A stretch of DNA of 64,000 nt from NCBI RefSeq assembly GCF_003351145.1, contig NZ_QQSV01000004.1, forward strand, positions 62,001 through 126,000. Reading direction: 5' to 3'. The notes beneath the pieces were generated by a model that made no database searches, was not told the DNA's origin, and saw only the letters and a list, made by a program, of their open reading frames with translations. Source of the stretch: Meiothermus sp. QL-1 (lineage in GTDB: Bacteria > Deinococcota > Deinococci > Deinococcales > Thermaceae). Positions 25,362 through 35,500 of the stretch are shown here, piece by piece. Position 1 is the first letter of the stretch, and each line of letters opens with the position of its first letter. The position numbers and the translations under genes are program-made.

Positions 25362-28300
25362 TTATTCTAGCGCCTGCCCCGGCTCTACCCCCACCCCCTC
25401 AAAAGGGCGCGGGCCCGGGAGGCGCCGGGCCCACCAGCGCAGCCAGATCCCCACGATACCGTAGCCGCGCAGCTTCTCGCTTCTAAGTTCCTGGCAAAGA
25501 AGCCGCCGCCAGAGCCTGGCCAGTGGGGTCTTGGCCTCAAAATCAGCCAGCCCAGACTCTCTTCCCTCTAGCAGCAGGATGTGTTCGTGCAGCAGACGGG
25601 CATACCCGTGGTGGAGCTCAAAGCCCGAAGCGGCGGTCTGGCGGAGCAGGTAGCGCGAGAGGGCCAAGGCCTTCCTGGCCGAGCGGGAATACAGGTGGAG
25701 GCCCAGCACGGTAAGCGCGTGGTAGTAGAGGCCCGGGTTATGCCCCTTCCGGGCCAGCCGGGCTGCCCGCCGCAGGTGGGGGCCCCCATCCTGCCCCTCG
25801 TAGCTCCTGCGCAGCCCCAAGGCCAGCTCCGCCAGCGCAAGGGCCTCGGCGTCCTCCACCTCCAGCCCCCACAGCAGCCGTTCCAGCATCTCGCCATGCC
25901 TGCGGCCCGGGGCTAGGGCGTGGGCCACGGCCAGGTAGCCGTGCAAAAGAGGGGAAGGGGCCTGGGCCAGCACCGCCTCGCCGTAGCGCAGCGCTTTTTC
26001 CAGTTGGCCCGACTCGAGGAAGTAGCGCAAGCAGGCCAGCCCCAGCCGCTCGACCACCCAGGCCGGCGCCCCCTCCACAAGGGGCTCGGCCTCTTCCAAC
26101 AGCCGCTCGGCCTGCTCGAGCTGGCCCAGATCCAAAAGCAGGGCAGCCCGGCTGGCGTGGTAGAGGGCGGTGAACCAGGCCGGCAGGGCCTCGTGGGGGG
26201 CCACCAGGGCGCCGAGGGCCTCCTGCGGCTTGAACTGCCGCCAAAGGGCCTCAGCCAGAAGCTGGCGGGCCTCGAAGCACTCGGTGGGGTTCCGGGCGTG
26301 CTCCTCCAGGTAGCGCTCGCAGGCCCGCTGGGCCTCGGCCAACCGGCCCTCCCGCAGCCAGGCCCTGGCCCGCACCAGCAGGGCAGGGCCCTGCAGCCCC
26401 GGCGGAAGGCCTGCCAGCAAGTCCTCCGCCTCCGCGCCGGTGCGAACCCGGGCCAGGGCCAGCCGAAAGCGGGGCTCCTGGGCCTCCTCTGGCAAGGCCT
26501 CGACCGGCTCTGCCTGCCCTAGGGCCAAGCTGGCCTCCAGGCGCAGGGCCCAGGCCCACTGGCGCAGGGTGGGGGGAAGCTCGGGCGAGGCCAGCGGCCG
26601 AGCGGCCAGCTCCAGCGCTTCAGCGTAGCGACCCAGGGCCAGATGGGCCTCGGCAGCTTCCAGCGCGGCCTGCCAGGCCACCCTGCCCTCGGCCAAGCGC
26701 AAGGCCTCGAGGTAGCCCAGCAAAGCCCCAGCGTAGCGCCCCTCGCTCCAGGCCTGCTGCGCCACCAGCCGCCAGGCCTGGTAGGCCGCCCGGACGTCGC
26801 CGGCGGCCTCCAGATGGACGGCTGCTTCGGCCAACCGGCCCTGGCGCTGGTACCAGCGGGCCGCCTGCTGGTGCCAGCCCCGCGCCTGGCCCGCCCCCAC
26901 CTGACCCAGCACAGCTTCCCGCAGCCAAGGGATGACGAAGCGAAGCTGCCCCTGCTCGTCGGCCTCGAGGAAACCCTCCCCCACCAGCCGGGTGAGGTCG
27001 GCCTCCTCCCCCACCAGGTGGCGCACCAGCTCGGGGGGTACCGTGGGCCCCAGCACTGCGGCGGCCTGCAGGGCCACCCGGGCCGGGCGGGGTAGACCGT
27101 CCAGGCGGGGCTGGTAGAGGGGGATGGGCTCGGGCTCCCCCGTCGCGGTCACGCTCAGCGCCCGCACCGCCAGGGGGTATCCTCCGCTGGCCTCGGCCAG
27201 GTGCAAACAGGTGGCAGGGGGCAGCTCAGGGCGAATCTGGTGGATGAGCCGCTGGGTCTCCTCCAACGAAAGGGGGCCCAGGGGTAGGGAGAGGAGGTCT
27301 TCGGCTGGCCCCCAGCGGTTCTGCCGGGCCACCAGGAGCAGCAAGACCCCTGGGGGGGCCGGCCGGCGGGTGAATTCCAGCACCGTGGGGTCGGCGCTGT
27401 GCAGGTCGTCCAGCACCACCACCACCGGCCCCTCCTGGGCTACCCGGGCCAGCAGGCGCTGCCAGGCCTCGACGAGCAGAGCATCCAGCTCGGACGCCGG
27501 TAGGCCCGGGTGGGGCTCCAAGCCCACGCTGTACTCCAAAACCGTTTGCAGATGCTCAGGCAGCTCGAGCTGCCGCAGCCGCACGAGGCCCTCCCGCAGA
27601 AGCTGCTGCAACCCCTGCCGCAAGGCATGGCGCAGGGCTACCCCCAGGGTCAGCCGAGGGGCCACCACCCCACGCACCCCTTGGGGTAGGGTCTCCACAA
27701 AACAGCGGGCCAGGTACGACTTGCCCACCCCCATCGGCCCATGCACCACCACCCGCCGCCCCGCCCCTTGCTGCACCTCGACCAGCGCCTCCCTAAGACG
27801 CTGCAGCTCCTTCTCGCGCCCCACCAGGTCGGGCGCTTCCGAGCGCATCCCCCTGTAGCAAAAGGGGACCAGGGGCTCAGCGAAGCCCTTGAGGGGCTGG
27901 GGTGGAAGGGGCTCGGCGAGCGCCCTGGGCACCAGCCGCACGGTGGTGGCGTCGCACCACACCTCCCCCGGGGGGGCCGCCTGAGAAAGGCGCTGGGCCA
28001 GGTTGACCGCCGGCCCCAGCACGGTCTGGTCCCCCGCCACCCCGCCGCCTAAAGGGGTGCGCAGCACCAGGCCGCTGGCCACCCCAGCCCGCCCCGGCAG
28101 AGGGCTGGAGGCAACCATCGCCCGAGCCGCCTCGAGGGCCGCCTGGGCGTCGGACTCCTGGCTGCGCGGCACCCCGAAGACGGCCAGGAAGCCATCGCCA
28201 AAGAACTTGTCCACATGGCCCCCATAGAGCCGAGCGTGGCTGGCCGCGGCCTGAAGGGCGTTGTGGGTAGCCTCCCAGGCGTCCTCCAAGGCGTGCTTTA

Positions 28301-28454
28301 GAGTGTATTCGGTGAAGCGCGAGAGGTCGAAGAAAACCACGCTCACCCAGCGCCGCTCCTGCACGAAGGACCCCCCAGGCCAAAGGGTGTTGCCGCAGTG
28401 AGCGCAAATTTCCTCACCGGCGGCGTTGCTGTGGCCACAGCGGGGGCAGATCAT
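25362..28454 (-). CDS. Adenylate cyclase/AAA ATPase/TPR signalling protein with zinc ribbon
   Basis: 1030 residues. The order is: a zinc ribbon (C3, C6, C17, C20); a class III cyclase domain with metal Asp residues D43 (FFDLSRF) and D87 (KFFGDG) and transition-state N151 and R155; an AAA/STAND ATPase (Walker A HGPMGVGKS, Walker B VVVLDDLH); and a long Leu/Ala-rich TPR region to the end. The residues needed for cAMP synthesis appear present. Such proteins likely sense protein partners through the TPRs and release cAMP. No effector gene is linked. Confidence 0.83.
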   Translation of the reverse strand: MICPRCGHSNAAGEEICAHCGNTLWPGGSFVQERRWVSVVFFDLSRFTEYTLKHALEDAWEATHNALQAAASHARLYGGHVDKFFGDGFLAVFGVPRSQESDAQAALEAARAMVASSPLPGRAGVASGLVLRTPLGGGVAGDQTVLGPAVNLAQRLSQAAPPGEVWCDATTVRLVPRALAEPLPPQPLKGFAEPLVPFCYRGMRSEAPDLVGREKELQRLREALVEVQQGAGRRVVVHGPMGVGKSYLARCFVETLPQGVRGVVAPRLTLGVALRHALRQGLQQLLREGLVRLRQLELPEHLQTVLEYSVGLEPHPGLPASELDALLVEAWQRLLARVAQEGPVVVVLDDLHSADPTVLEFTRRPAPPGVLLLLVARQNRWGPAEDLLSLPLGPLSLEETQRLIHQIRPELPPATCLHLAEASGGYPLAVRALSVTATGEPEPIPLYQPRLDGLPRPARVALQAAAVLGPTVPPELVRHLVGEEADLTRLVGEGFLEADEQGQLRFVIPWLREAVLGQVGAGQARGWHQQAARWYQRQGRLAEAAVHLEAAGDVRAAYQAWRLVAQQAWSEGRYAGALLGYLEALRLAEGRVAWQAALEAAEAHLALGRYAEALELAARPLASPELPPTLRQWAWALRLEASLALGQAEPVEALPEEAQEPRFRLALARVRTGAEAEDLLAGLPPGLQGPALLVRARAWLREGRLAEAQRACERYLEEHARNPTECFEARQLLAEALWRQFKPQEALGALVAPHEALPAWFTALYHASRAALLLDLGQLEQAERLLEEAEPLVEGAPAWVVERLGLACLRYFLESGQLEKALRYGEAVLAQAPSPLLHGYLAVAHALAPGRRHGEMLERLLWGLEVEDAEALALAELALGLRRSYEGQDGGPHLRRAARLARKGHNPGLYYHALTVLGLHLYSRSARKALALSRYLLRQTAASGFELHHGYARLLHEHILLLEGRESGLADFEAKTPLARLWRRLLCQELRSEKLRGYGIVGIWLRWWARRLPGPRPFEGVGVEPGQALE

Positions 28455-28531
28455 GGGTCGGGGGATACCTGCGAAAAACTTCTGCTCCTAAATGAAGGGC
28501 CCACCTCTGCACGCGAGCGCTAGCCAGCCCC

Positions 28532-28537
28532 AGTATA
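28532..28537 (-). promoter_or_regulatory. -10 box for the cyclase gene
   Basis: TATACT on the minus strand, about 78 nt before the ATG, in the 102-bp gap after purK. No clear -35. Confidence 0.4.
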
Positions 28538-28556
28538 CCAGGGTGTTGTGCGGCAA

Positions 28557-29651
28557 CTATGGGGTTTTCAGCCGGGCCTCGAGCCGCTCCAGCAAGGCCT
28601 CGAGCCGGGCCTCGCTGTCGCAGCGTAGGGTGATGTGGCCCACCTTCCGGCCCGGCCGCACCGCCTTGCCGTACCAGTGCAGGTGGACCCCCGGCACCTC
28701 CAGCACCCGGGCCGGTTCGATGGCCTGTCCAATCAGGTTGAGCATGACGGCGTGCCCACGCGGCGTGGTGGAACCCAAGGGCCAGCCCAGCACGGCCCGC
28801 AGGTGGTTCTCAAACTGGCTGGTCTCGGCCCCCTCTATGGTCCAGTGGCCGGAGTTGTGGACCCGGGGGGCCATCTCGTTGGCCCAGAGGACCCCCTCCA
28901 CCTCGAAAAGCTCAATGGCCAGCAGGCCCACGTAATCGAGGGCCTCCATCACCGCCAGCCCCAGGGCCTGGGCCTGGGCCTGCAAATGCTCCGAGCGGGG
29001 GGCTGGAGCCCGGCTTTTGCGCAGGATGCCCCCCTGATGGTGGTTCTCCACCAGGGGGTAGAAGGCCACCTCGCCCTTCTGCGAGCGCACCCCCAGCAGC
29101 GAGAGCTCGCGCGTAAAGGGCACCCAGGCCTCCAGGATTGATGGCACCCCACCCAAGCGGGCCCAGGCCTCCTCCAGGTCGGCCGGGGTCCTGATCAGAT
29201 ACTGCCCCTTGCCGTCGTAGCCCAACCGGCGGGTCTTGAGCAAGGCCGGGCAGCCGGTGTGCTCGAGCCCTGCCCAAAGCTCCTCCTTAGAACTCACCGG
29301 GTAGAAGCGCGGAGTGGGAATACCGAGCCGCTGGAAGAAGGTCTTCTCCGCCAGACGGTCCTGGGCCACCTCCAGGGCCTGGGGGGGAGGGTAGACCGGC
29401 AGGCGGTGGGCGAGGGTTTCCAGGGCCTTGAGGGGGATGTTCTCGAACTCGTAGGTCACCCCTTCAAGCCCCTCAGCGAAGCGCAGCAGGACCTCCTCCT
29501 CGTACTCCCCCACGCAAAGCTCGGCCACCTGGCCCGCAGGGGCCTCCTCTGAAGGGTCCAGGAAGCGGAAGGAAAGGCCTAGAGGGTACCCAGCCAAGGC
29601 CAGCATCCGCCCCAATTGCCCGCCCCCCAGCACGCCGATCCGCATGGGCAT
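28557..29651 (-). CDS. purK: N5-carboxyaminoimidazole ribonucleotide synthase
   Basis: 364 residues with an ATP-grasp fold: IGVLGGGQLGRML, KTRRLGYDGKGQYLI for ATP binding, SILEAWVPFTRELS, and the Mg site NEMAPRVHNSGHWTIEGA. It carboxylates AIR with ATP and bicarbonate in purine synthesis. Starts 8 nt after purE. Confidence 0.95.
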   Translation of the reverse strand: MPMRIGVLGGGQLGRMLALAGYPLGLSFRFLDPSEEAPAGQVAELCVGEYEEEVLLRFAEGLEGVTYEFENIPLKALETLAHRLPVYPPPQALEVAQDRLAEKTFFQRLGIPTPRFYPVSSKEELWAGLEHTGCPALLKTRRLGYDGKGQYLIRTPADLEEAWARLGGVPSILEAWVPFTRELSLLGVRSQKGEVAFYPLVENHHQGGILRKSRAPAPRSEHLQAQAQALGLAVMEALDYVGLLAIELFEVEGVLWANEMAPRVHNSGHWTIEGAETSQFENHLRAVLGWPLGSTTPRGHAVMLNLIGQAIEPARVLEVPGVHLHWYGKAVRPGRKVGHITLRCDSEARLEALLERLEARLKTP

Positions 29652-29659
29652 AGCCTACC

Positions 29660-30163
29660 TCAGACCTGGCGGGGGTCGGGCTGGGCCAGCACGGCCTCGG
29701 TCTGGGCGCTGCGGTAGCGGTGGAGGGCCTCCCTGAGGTGGGGGTACTTGCGGGCCAGGATGCTGGTGGCCAGCAGGGCCGCGTTAATGGCCCCGGCCTG
29801 GCCGATGGCCAGGGTGCCCACCGGCACCCCTGCGGGCATCTGCACAATGGAGAGCAGCGAGTCCAGGCCCTTGAGGCTCTTCGACTCCACCGGCACCCCC
29901 AGCACCGGCAACAGGGTCTTGGCCGCGGTCATCCCGGGCAGGTGGGCTGCCCCCCCGGCCGCGGCGATGATGACCTCAAGACCCCTTCCCTCAGCCTCCT
30001 CGGCATAGGCGAAGAGCAGATCAGGGGTGCGATGGGCCGAGACCACCCGCACCTCGTAGGGCACGCCCAGCGCCTCCAGGGTCTTGGCGGCGGGCTCGAG
30101 GGTCGCCCAGTCCGATTTGGAGCCCATAATAAGGCCCACCAGGGGATACTCCGGCACGTCCAT
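29660..30163 (-). CDS. purE: N5-carboxyaminoimidazole ribonucleotide mutase
   Basis: 167 residues, class I Pur[27 protein letters not shown] and [14 protein letters not shown] are all canonical. It moves the carboxyl group to form CAIR. First gene of purE-purK. Confidence 0.96.
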   Translation of the reverse strand: MDVPEYPLVGLIMGSKSDWATLEPAAKTLEALGVPYEVRVVSAHRTPDLLFAYAEEAEGRGLEVIIAAAGGAAHLPGMTAAKTLLPVLGVPVESKSLKGLDSLLSIVQMPAGVPVGTLAIGQAGAINAALLATSILARKYPHLREALHRYRSAQTEAVLAQPDPRQV

Positions 30164-30202
30164 CGGTCGTCTTTTTGGGCTGTTGCGCCCCAGGCTAGGG
30201 GC

Positions 30203-30230
30203 AGTTTAGCAGAAAAACAAAAGAACACAA
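30203..30230 (-). promoter_or_regulatory. purE promoter with a hairpin at the transcript start
   Basis: On the minus strand TTGTGT (30225-30230), 16 nt, then TAAACT (30203-30208). The next bases form GCCCC-TAGCCT-GGGGC, a stem at or beside the transcription start, about 30 nt before the ATG. Confidence 0.5.
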
Positions 30231-30329
30231 GCCCGTTTTTCATCGCCCCGCTTGCTCTAGCCTGGGAATCTCAGGGAGACGGGAGCAAAAAACCCCGGCC
30301 CCAGACCCAAAACCCCTTGGCCCTTGAGG

Positions 30330-30335
30330 TAGAAT
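30330..30335 (+). promoter_or_regulatory. Leaderless -10 box for sbtA
   Basis: TAGAAT with 8 nt to the GTG start. Confidence 0.5.
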
Positions 30336-30343
30336 CCCCCGCC

Positions 30344-31312
30344 GTGGAAACTCTTGAACTCCTTCGTACCAACCTGCTCTCCCCCGCCGTGCTGGCCTTC
30401 GTGCTGGGCATGGTGGCCACCCTGGTCCGCTCCGACCTCAAAATCCCTGAGGCACTCTACACCAGCCTCTCCATCTACTTGCTCCTGGCCATCGGCCTAA
30501 AGGGCGGGGCCGCGCTGGCCTCCACCCCTCTGGAGGAGGTCTGGAGGCCGGCCCTGGCCACCCTGGCCCTCGGGGTGCTCACCCCTCTTCTCGCCTACCT
30601 GGTCCTCCGCCGGCTGGGCCGGATGGATGTGGTCAACGCCGCGGCCCTCGCCGCCCACTACGGCTCGGTCTCGGCGGTTACCTTCGCCGCCGCCACCAGC
30701 TTCATGCAGGCCGCCAGGCAGCCGGTGGAGGGGTATCTGCCCACCCTGGTAGCCATCCTGGAGGTTCCGGCCATCGTCATAGCCCTGCTGATCGCCCGGC
30801 GCAACCTGAAGGGCAGCTCGATGGGTGAGGCGGTGCGGGAGATCCTCACCGGCCGGAGTATCCTGCTCTTGGTGGGCGGGTCGCTGATAGGCTTTTTAAG
30901 CGGGCCTGAGGGGCTTAAGAAGGTGAGCGCAGTCTTCGTGGAGCCCTTCCAGGGCGCACTGGTGCTGTTTTTGCTCGAGCTGGGCATGGTCGCAGCCAAA
31001 CGCCTGCGCGACCTGCGGCAGGCGGGGGCCTTCTTGGTGGGCTTCGGCCTGGGGATGCCGGTGGTGCACGGGGCGCTGGGGGTCTGGCTGGGCAGCCTGG
31101 CCGGGATGTCGGTGGGCGGGGCCACGGTCCTCGGCACCATGGCCGCCAGCGCCTCCTACATCGCCGCCCCCGCCGCGGTGCGCATCGCCCTACCCCAGGC
31201 CAACCCCAGCTACTACCTGACCGCCTCTTTGGGCATCACCTTTCCCTTCAACCTGACCTTGGGGATTCCCCTCTACTTCGCCCTCTCCCGCCTCGTGCAC
31301 GGAGGTAGCTGA
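30344..31312 (+). CDS. sbtA: Sodium-dependent bicarbonate transporter SbtA
   Basis: 322 residues from the GTG at 30344, with about ten spans in two inverted halves. LLSPAVLAFVLGMVATLVRSDL, AAHYGSVSAVTFAAA and a matching second half ASASYIAAPAAVRIALP are the SbtA/DUF897 substrate-site blocks. Imports bicarbonate with sodium. Overlaps sbtB by one base. In this heterotroph it may feed carboxylases; the purK gene on the other side uses bicarbonate. Confidence 0.87.
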   Translation: METLELLRTNLLSPAVLAFVLGMVATLVRSDLKIPEALYTSLSIYLLLAIGLKGGAALASTPLEEVWRPALATLALGVLTPLLAYLVLRRLGRMDVVNAAALAAHYGSVSAVTFAAATSFMQAARQPVEGYLPTLVAILEVPAIVIALLIARRNLKGSSMGEAVREILTGRSILLLVGGSLIGFLSGPEGLKKVSAVFVEPFQGALVLFLLELGMVAAKRLRDLRQAGAFLVGFGLGMPVVHGALGVWLGSLAGMSVGGATVLGTMAASASYIAAPAAVRIALPQANPSYYLTASLGITFPFNLTLGIPLYFALSRLVHGGS

Positions 31313-31614
31313 TGGCCCTGGTCGCACGCAAGCTGGTCACCATCATCGCCGAGGGATTCCTGGAAGAGCGCCTGGTACGGGATATCAAAAGGCTCGGAGC
31401 CAGGGGCTACACCATCACCGAGGCCCGCGGCGAGGGCAGCCGGGGGGTGCGGGCCAGCGAGTGGGAGGGGAGCAACATCCGGCTCGAGACCATCGTGAGC
31501 CCCGAGGTGGCCGAGAAAATCCTGGCCCACCTGGCCGAGGCCTACTTCCCCAACTACGCGGTCATCGCCTACGTGGAGACCGTGGAGGTGGTCCGGGGGG
31601 AGAAGTACACCTAG
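31312..31614 (+). CDS. sbtB: PII-like regulator SbtB
   Basis: 100 residues with the PII ferredoxin-like fold: ARKLVTIIAEGFLEERLVRDIKRLGARGYTI, a short T-loop (EARGEGSRGVRASEWEGSN) and IRLETIVSPEVAEKILAHL. It would bind adenine nucleotides and gate SbtA. It ends at EKYT, without the C-terminal Cys pair (R-loop) of cyanobacterial SbtB. Confidence 0.85.
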   Translation: MALVARKLVTIIAEGFLEERLVRDIKRLGARGYTITEARGEGSRGVRASEWEGSNIRLETIVSPEVAEKILAHLAEAYFPNYAVIAYVETVEVVRGEKYT

Positions 31615-31620
31615 TAGACT
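31615..31620 (+). promoter_or_regulatory. Leaderless -10 box
   Basis: TAGACT at the sbtB stop, 6 nt before the ATG of the next gene, so that gene need not depend on the sbt transcript. Confidence 0.4.
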
Positions 31621-31626
31621 CCTAGC

Positions 31627-32529
31627 ATGCCCAAACACATCGTCAGCATCTCCATCGGCTCCTCCAAGCGCAACGCCCGGACCGAGCTGAAACTTTTGGG
31701 GGAGAGCTTCGTGCTCGAGCGCATCGGCACCGACGGGAGCTGGGAGAAGGCCCTGGAGCTAATCCGCGAGCTGGACGGGAAGGTAGACGCCTTCGGGCTC
31801 GGGGGGGCCGACCTTTATGTTTACGCCGGGGGGCGGCGTTACACCTTCCGCGAGGCCGCCCGCCTGGCCCGGGCCGCCCGCAAGACCCCCCTGGTGGACG
31901 GCTCGGGCCTCAAGCACACCCTTGAGCGGCAGGCCGTGCGGCTTCTGGGGCCGCAGATAGGCTGGAAAGACCAGCGGGTCCTTGTCCCCAGCGCGGTGGA
32001 CCGCTTCGGCCTGGCCGAGGCCCTGGACGAGGCGGGGGCCCAGGTGCTCTACGGCGACCTCATCTTCGGCCTGGGGCTGCCCATCCCCATCTACCGCCTT
32101 TCCCTGCTGCAAAAGCTGGCCTATTTGCTTCTGCCCCTCATCACCCAGCTTCCCTTCCAGTGGCTTTACCCCACCGGGGCTAAACAGGAAGCACAGGTCC
32201 TGGACTGGCGGCAGCGGTACTACGCCTGGGCCGATGTGGTGGCCGGGGACTGGCACTTCATCCGCCGCTACATGCCCCCGCGGATGGAGGGAAAAACCGT
32301 CCTCACCAACACCACCACCCCCGAGGACCTGGCGTTTTTACGGGCGCGGGGGGTGGCCCGGCTCATCACCACCACCCCCCGCCTGGAGGGCCGCAGCTTC
32401 GGCACCAACGTGATGGAGGCCCTCATCGTGGCCCTGGCAGGCCGGCATCCCCTGGACGAGGCCGACTACCTGGCCTATATCCAGAGGCTGGGGCTAAAGC
32501 CGGAGATCACCGAGCTTTCTTCCGTCTAG
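31627..32529 (+). CDS. Conserved protein of uncertain function (often labelled quinate 5-dehydrogenase)
   Basis: 300 residues. Ser/Lys-rich start ISIGSSKRNARTEL, then FGLGGADLYVYAGG, TPLVDGSGLKHTLE, and a late TNTTTPEDLAFLRARGVARLITTTPRLEGRSFGTNVMEA. I recognise it as a family in thermophiles whose usual database name, quinate 5-dehydrogenase, has no clear support in the sequence: I see no standard NAD motif. A hydrophobic patch near residues 155-180 could touch the membrane. It converges on the next gene with a 23-nt overlap. Confidence 0.55.
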   Translation: MPKHIVSISIGSSKRNARTELKLLGESFVLERIGTDGSWEKALELIRELDGKVDAFGLGGADLYVYAGGRRYTFREAARLARAARKTPLVDGSGLKHTLERQAVRLLGPQIGWKDQRVLVPSAVDRFGLAEALDEAGAQVLYGDLIFGLGLPIPIYRLSLLQKLAYLLLPLITQLPFQWLYPTGAKQEAQVLDWRQRYYAWADVVAGDWHFIRRYMPPRMEGKTVLTNTTTPEDLAFLRARGVARLITTTPRLEGRSFGTNVMEALIVALAGRHPLDEADYLAYIQRLGLKPEITELSSV

Positions 32530-35500
32530 GCCTGACCTGCTGCAAATAGGCCTCCAGCCCCGCCAGGTCGCCCTGGGCCAGGTAGGCTGCCTGCCGAGGC
32601 CAGGTGGGGAGGCTTGGGGCCGGGCGCAGACCAGCCCTGGCCAGCGCCGCGCGCAGCTCGGCCTCGCTGGCCTGGGCCAGCCCGGCATAGGTGGTGAGGC
32701 CCGCCTGCTTCAGGGCGCGGGCCATCCGGGGCCCGATGCCCCAGACGCGGGTGAGGTCGTCCGGCCTTTTGCGTGGCCGGGGGGTCTGGGCCAGGTAGGC
32801 CTCGAGCCGGTACCCCGCCGCCTCGGCCGCCCGGTTCTGCCGGGCCTCGAGGGAGCGCCAGGCCCGCTTCACAGCCCCCTTGCGCGCCCCCGAGGCCCCC
32901 TCGGCGTGGGCCCAGGCCAGCGCCACGCCCCGCAGGCCGGCCCAAAGACCGGCGTGGGCCTCGCGGTTGAAGTAGAGGCTGCCGGCAAACTCGTGCACCT
33001 GCAGATACCCCCGCCAGCGCGCGTCCTGCAACCAGCGCTCAAGAGCCTCGGGCAGGGACTTGGGGTCGGGCGGCCCGGCAAAGCCGACCAGCACCCCCAC
33101 AAGCCCCGCCGCCCGGCGGGCCGCCCCCGCCTCCAGGCCCGCCGCGCAGCAGGCCTGCTCGAAAACCCCTTGGAGCCGCCAGTCCTCCAGGTGGGCCCCA
33201 AGCCCCTGCAAAAGGGCCCAGCCCACCAGGGCCGCCCGCACCTCGGGGGCCTCAGCCCTGCCGGCCCAGAGGGCTCCCTCCAGCCGCCTCAGCACCTCCT
33301 CTGGTCTGGGCGCTTCCAGCGCAGAAAGCCGCCCCGCCCCCGCGTAAAGCGCCCCCAGCCCAGCCCCAATCTCCGCCCGCAAAGCCTCGTCCAACTCCCC
33401 CTCTAGCAGGCGGCACAGCCGGAAGGGCGCCAGCAGACGGCCAAGGGGCTCGTGCACCGGCAAAAGCCAAAGCGAAATCCAGGCCTCGGCCAGACTCGGC
33501 ACCCCCTGCCCCTGGAGGTGCTGGTAGAGCTGGGCATAGCTGCCGTCGGCGTCGTAGACCTCCTGCCAGTCCAGAAAGACCCGGCGCTGGTAGGGGCCGA
33601 GCTCGAGGTAAAGCCCCTCCTCGAAAAAGGCCCGGCTGGGGTAGAGATGCTCGAGGCCCGTCACCTGGTCGCGGAAGCGGCAGTAGTACCCGGCCTCTGG
33701 GGAAAGCCCCAGCCCCTCTCCCAGGCTCACCTGCCGCAAGGTGCGCCCCGTGGCGCCCCCAAAGAGCCGGGGCACCGAGGTGCGCAGCCGGACCCGCACG
33801 GTGGCGTTTTTGTTATGGTAGACCACCAAGGCCCGCTCGGAACCGGCCCGGTTGGAGAAGGCGAAGACGTCCTCGCAGACCCCTTCCTCGCTCCAGGCAT
33901 CGTATAGAACGAAGTTTTCCACCTCGGCAAAAAGGTGGCGCTTCTTGAGCAGGGGAAAGATCTGCTGCTGGTGGTAGGCCACAAAGCCCTCGTCGGGCAC
34001 TTCGTCCAGGTAGGCCCGGCCGTATTCCATGCCGTAGCGCTCGGCCAGGCCCTCCACCTGGCCGTGGGCCAGCATGGGCAGGCCCGGCAGGGTGGCGCAG
34101 AGGGTCATCACCCCGAAGTACTTGTCCCCCTTGCCAAACTGCTCCACCGCGGTCTTCTCGTCGGGGTTGCTGAGGAAGTTGACGAAGCGCTTGAGGATTT
34201 CCGGCTCGAACTCGAGGGTGTTCTTGAGCACCTGGCGATAGCGCGCGTTCTCCTCATCGCGCAGCATATGCATGAAGGCCGAGTTATAAACCCGGTGCAT
34301 CCCTAGGCTGCGCACGAAGTAGCCCTCCATCATCCAGAAGGCCTCGGCCAGAAGGAGGGTCTCGGGGGCTTCCTGGGCCACCCGGTCCACCACCTCGCGC
34401 CAGAACTCCTGCGGCATGGCCTGGTCAAAGGCCTCCTGGGGCATGGCGTGCTCGGCCCGGCTGGGGATGGAAGGCCCCCAGGGCGAGCCCCCCGGAGGGG
34501 GAAACCAGAGCCGCTGGTAGTGGCGCTTGGTCAGGGTCATGGCGGCGTCGAAGCGGATGATGGGGAAGCGGCGGGCCACCTCGAGGATGGTCCCTATGAC
34601 CGCCTCGCGCACCTCGGGCAGGAGGTAGTTGAGCTGGGCGGTGTCGTTCCAGGGCGTGGCCGTGCCGTCGTTGCCGTGGTAGATGTAGCGCACCTCGCCG
34701 CTGGCGCGGTCCACCCGCTTAAAGACCACCGCCGCGTCGGTGCGGTCGTAGTAGTGGTCCTCCAGGTAAAGGCCCACCCTTGGGTCGGCCGAGAGGTCGG
34801 GCCCGGCAAAGGTGTAGCTGGGGTAGGGGGGGTAGGGCAGGCCGATGAACCACTCCGGGTGCTCCACCACCCAGCGCCCGTCCATGGCGGTGTGGTTGGG
34901 CACCATGTCGGCGGCCAGGCGCAGGCCGTGCTTCCAGGCCTTCCGCTGCAGGACCGCCAGGGCCTCCTCGCCCCCCAGCTCCTCGGCAATCCTGTAGTCG
35001 TAGATGGCGTAGGCCGAGGCCAGGGCCTCGGGGTTGCCCATCCGCCGCTTGATCTCGCGCGAGGCCCGGCTCCGCTCCCACAGGCCGATCAGCCACAGCG
35101 CGTTCACCCCCCAGCCGGCCAGCCTTTCCAGCTCCTCTTCGGGAATGGCGTCCAGGGTGCGGATGGGGCGGCGGTACTTCTTAGATAGCTGGTCGAGCCA
35201 GACATAGGTGTTCTTGGCCAGGAGCACCACCCGGGGCATCCAGTCCTGGTCAGGGCTGAAGGCCTCGGGCTCTACCTCAGCAGCCCTGCGGAGTTCCTGG
35301 GGGTGGAGCAGAGCGCTTTCAGCCGGAGGGCCTCCCCACCCTACCGGCAGCGCAAACGAGCGCCGGGCCTCCCGGATGACGTCCAGCGCCACCAGCACCC
35401 GGTAGTAAAGCCGCCCCAGCCGACCCCCGAAGCGCTCGAGCAAAAAGCGGAGCTGGGCCTCCAGGGAGTGGGGGTGCAGCAAGGCCGGCAGGCGCAGCAG

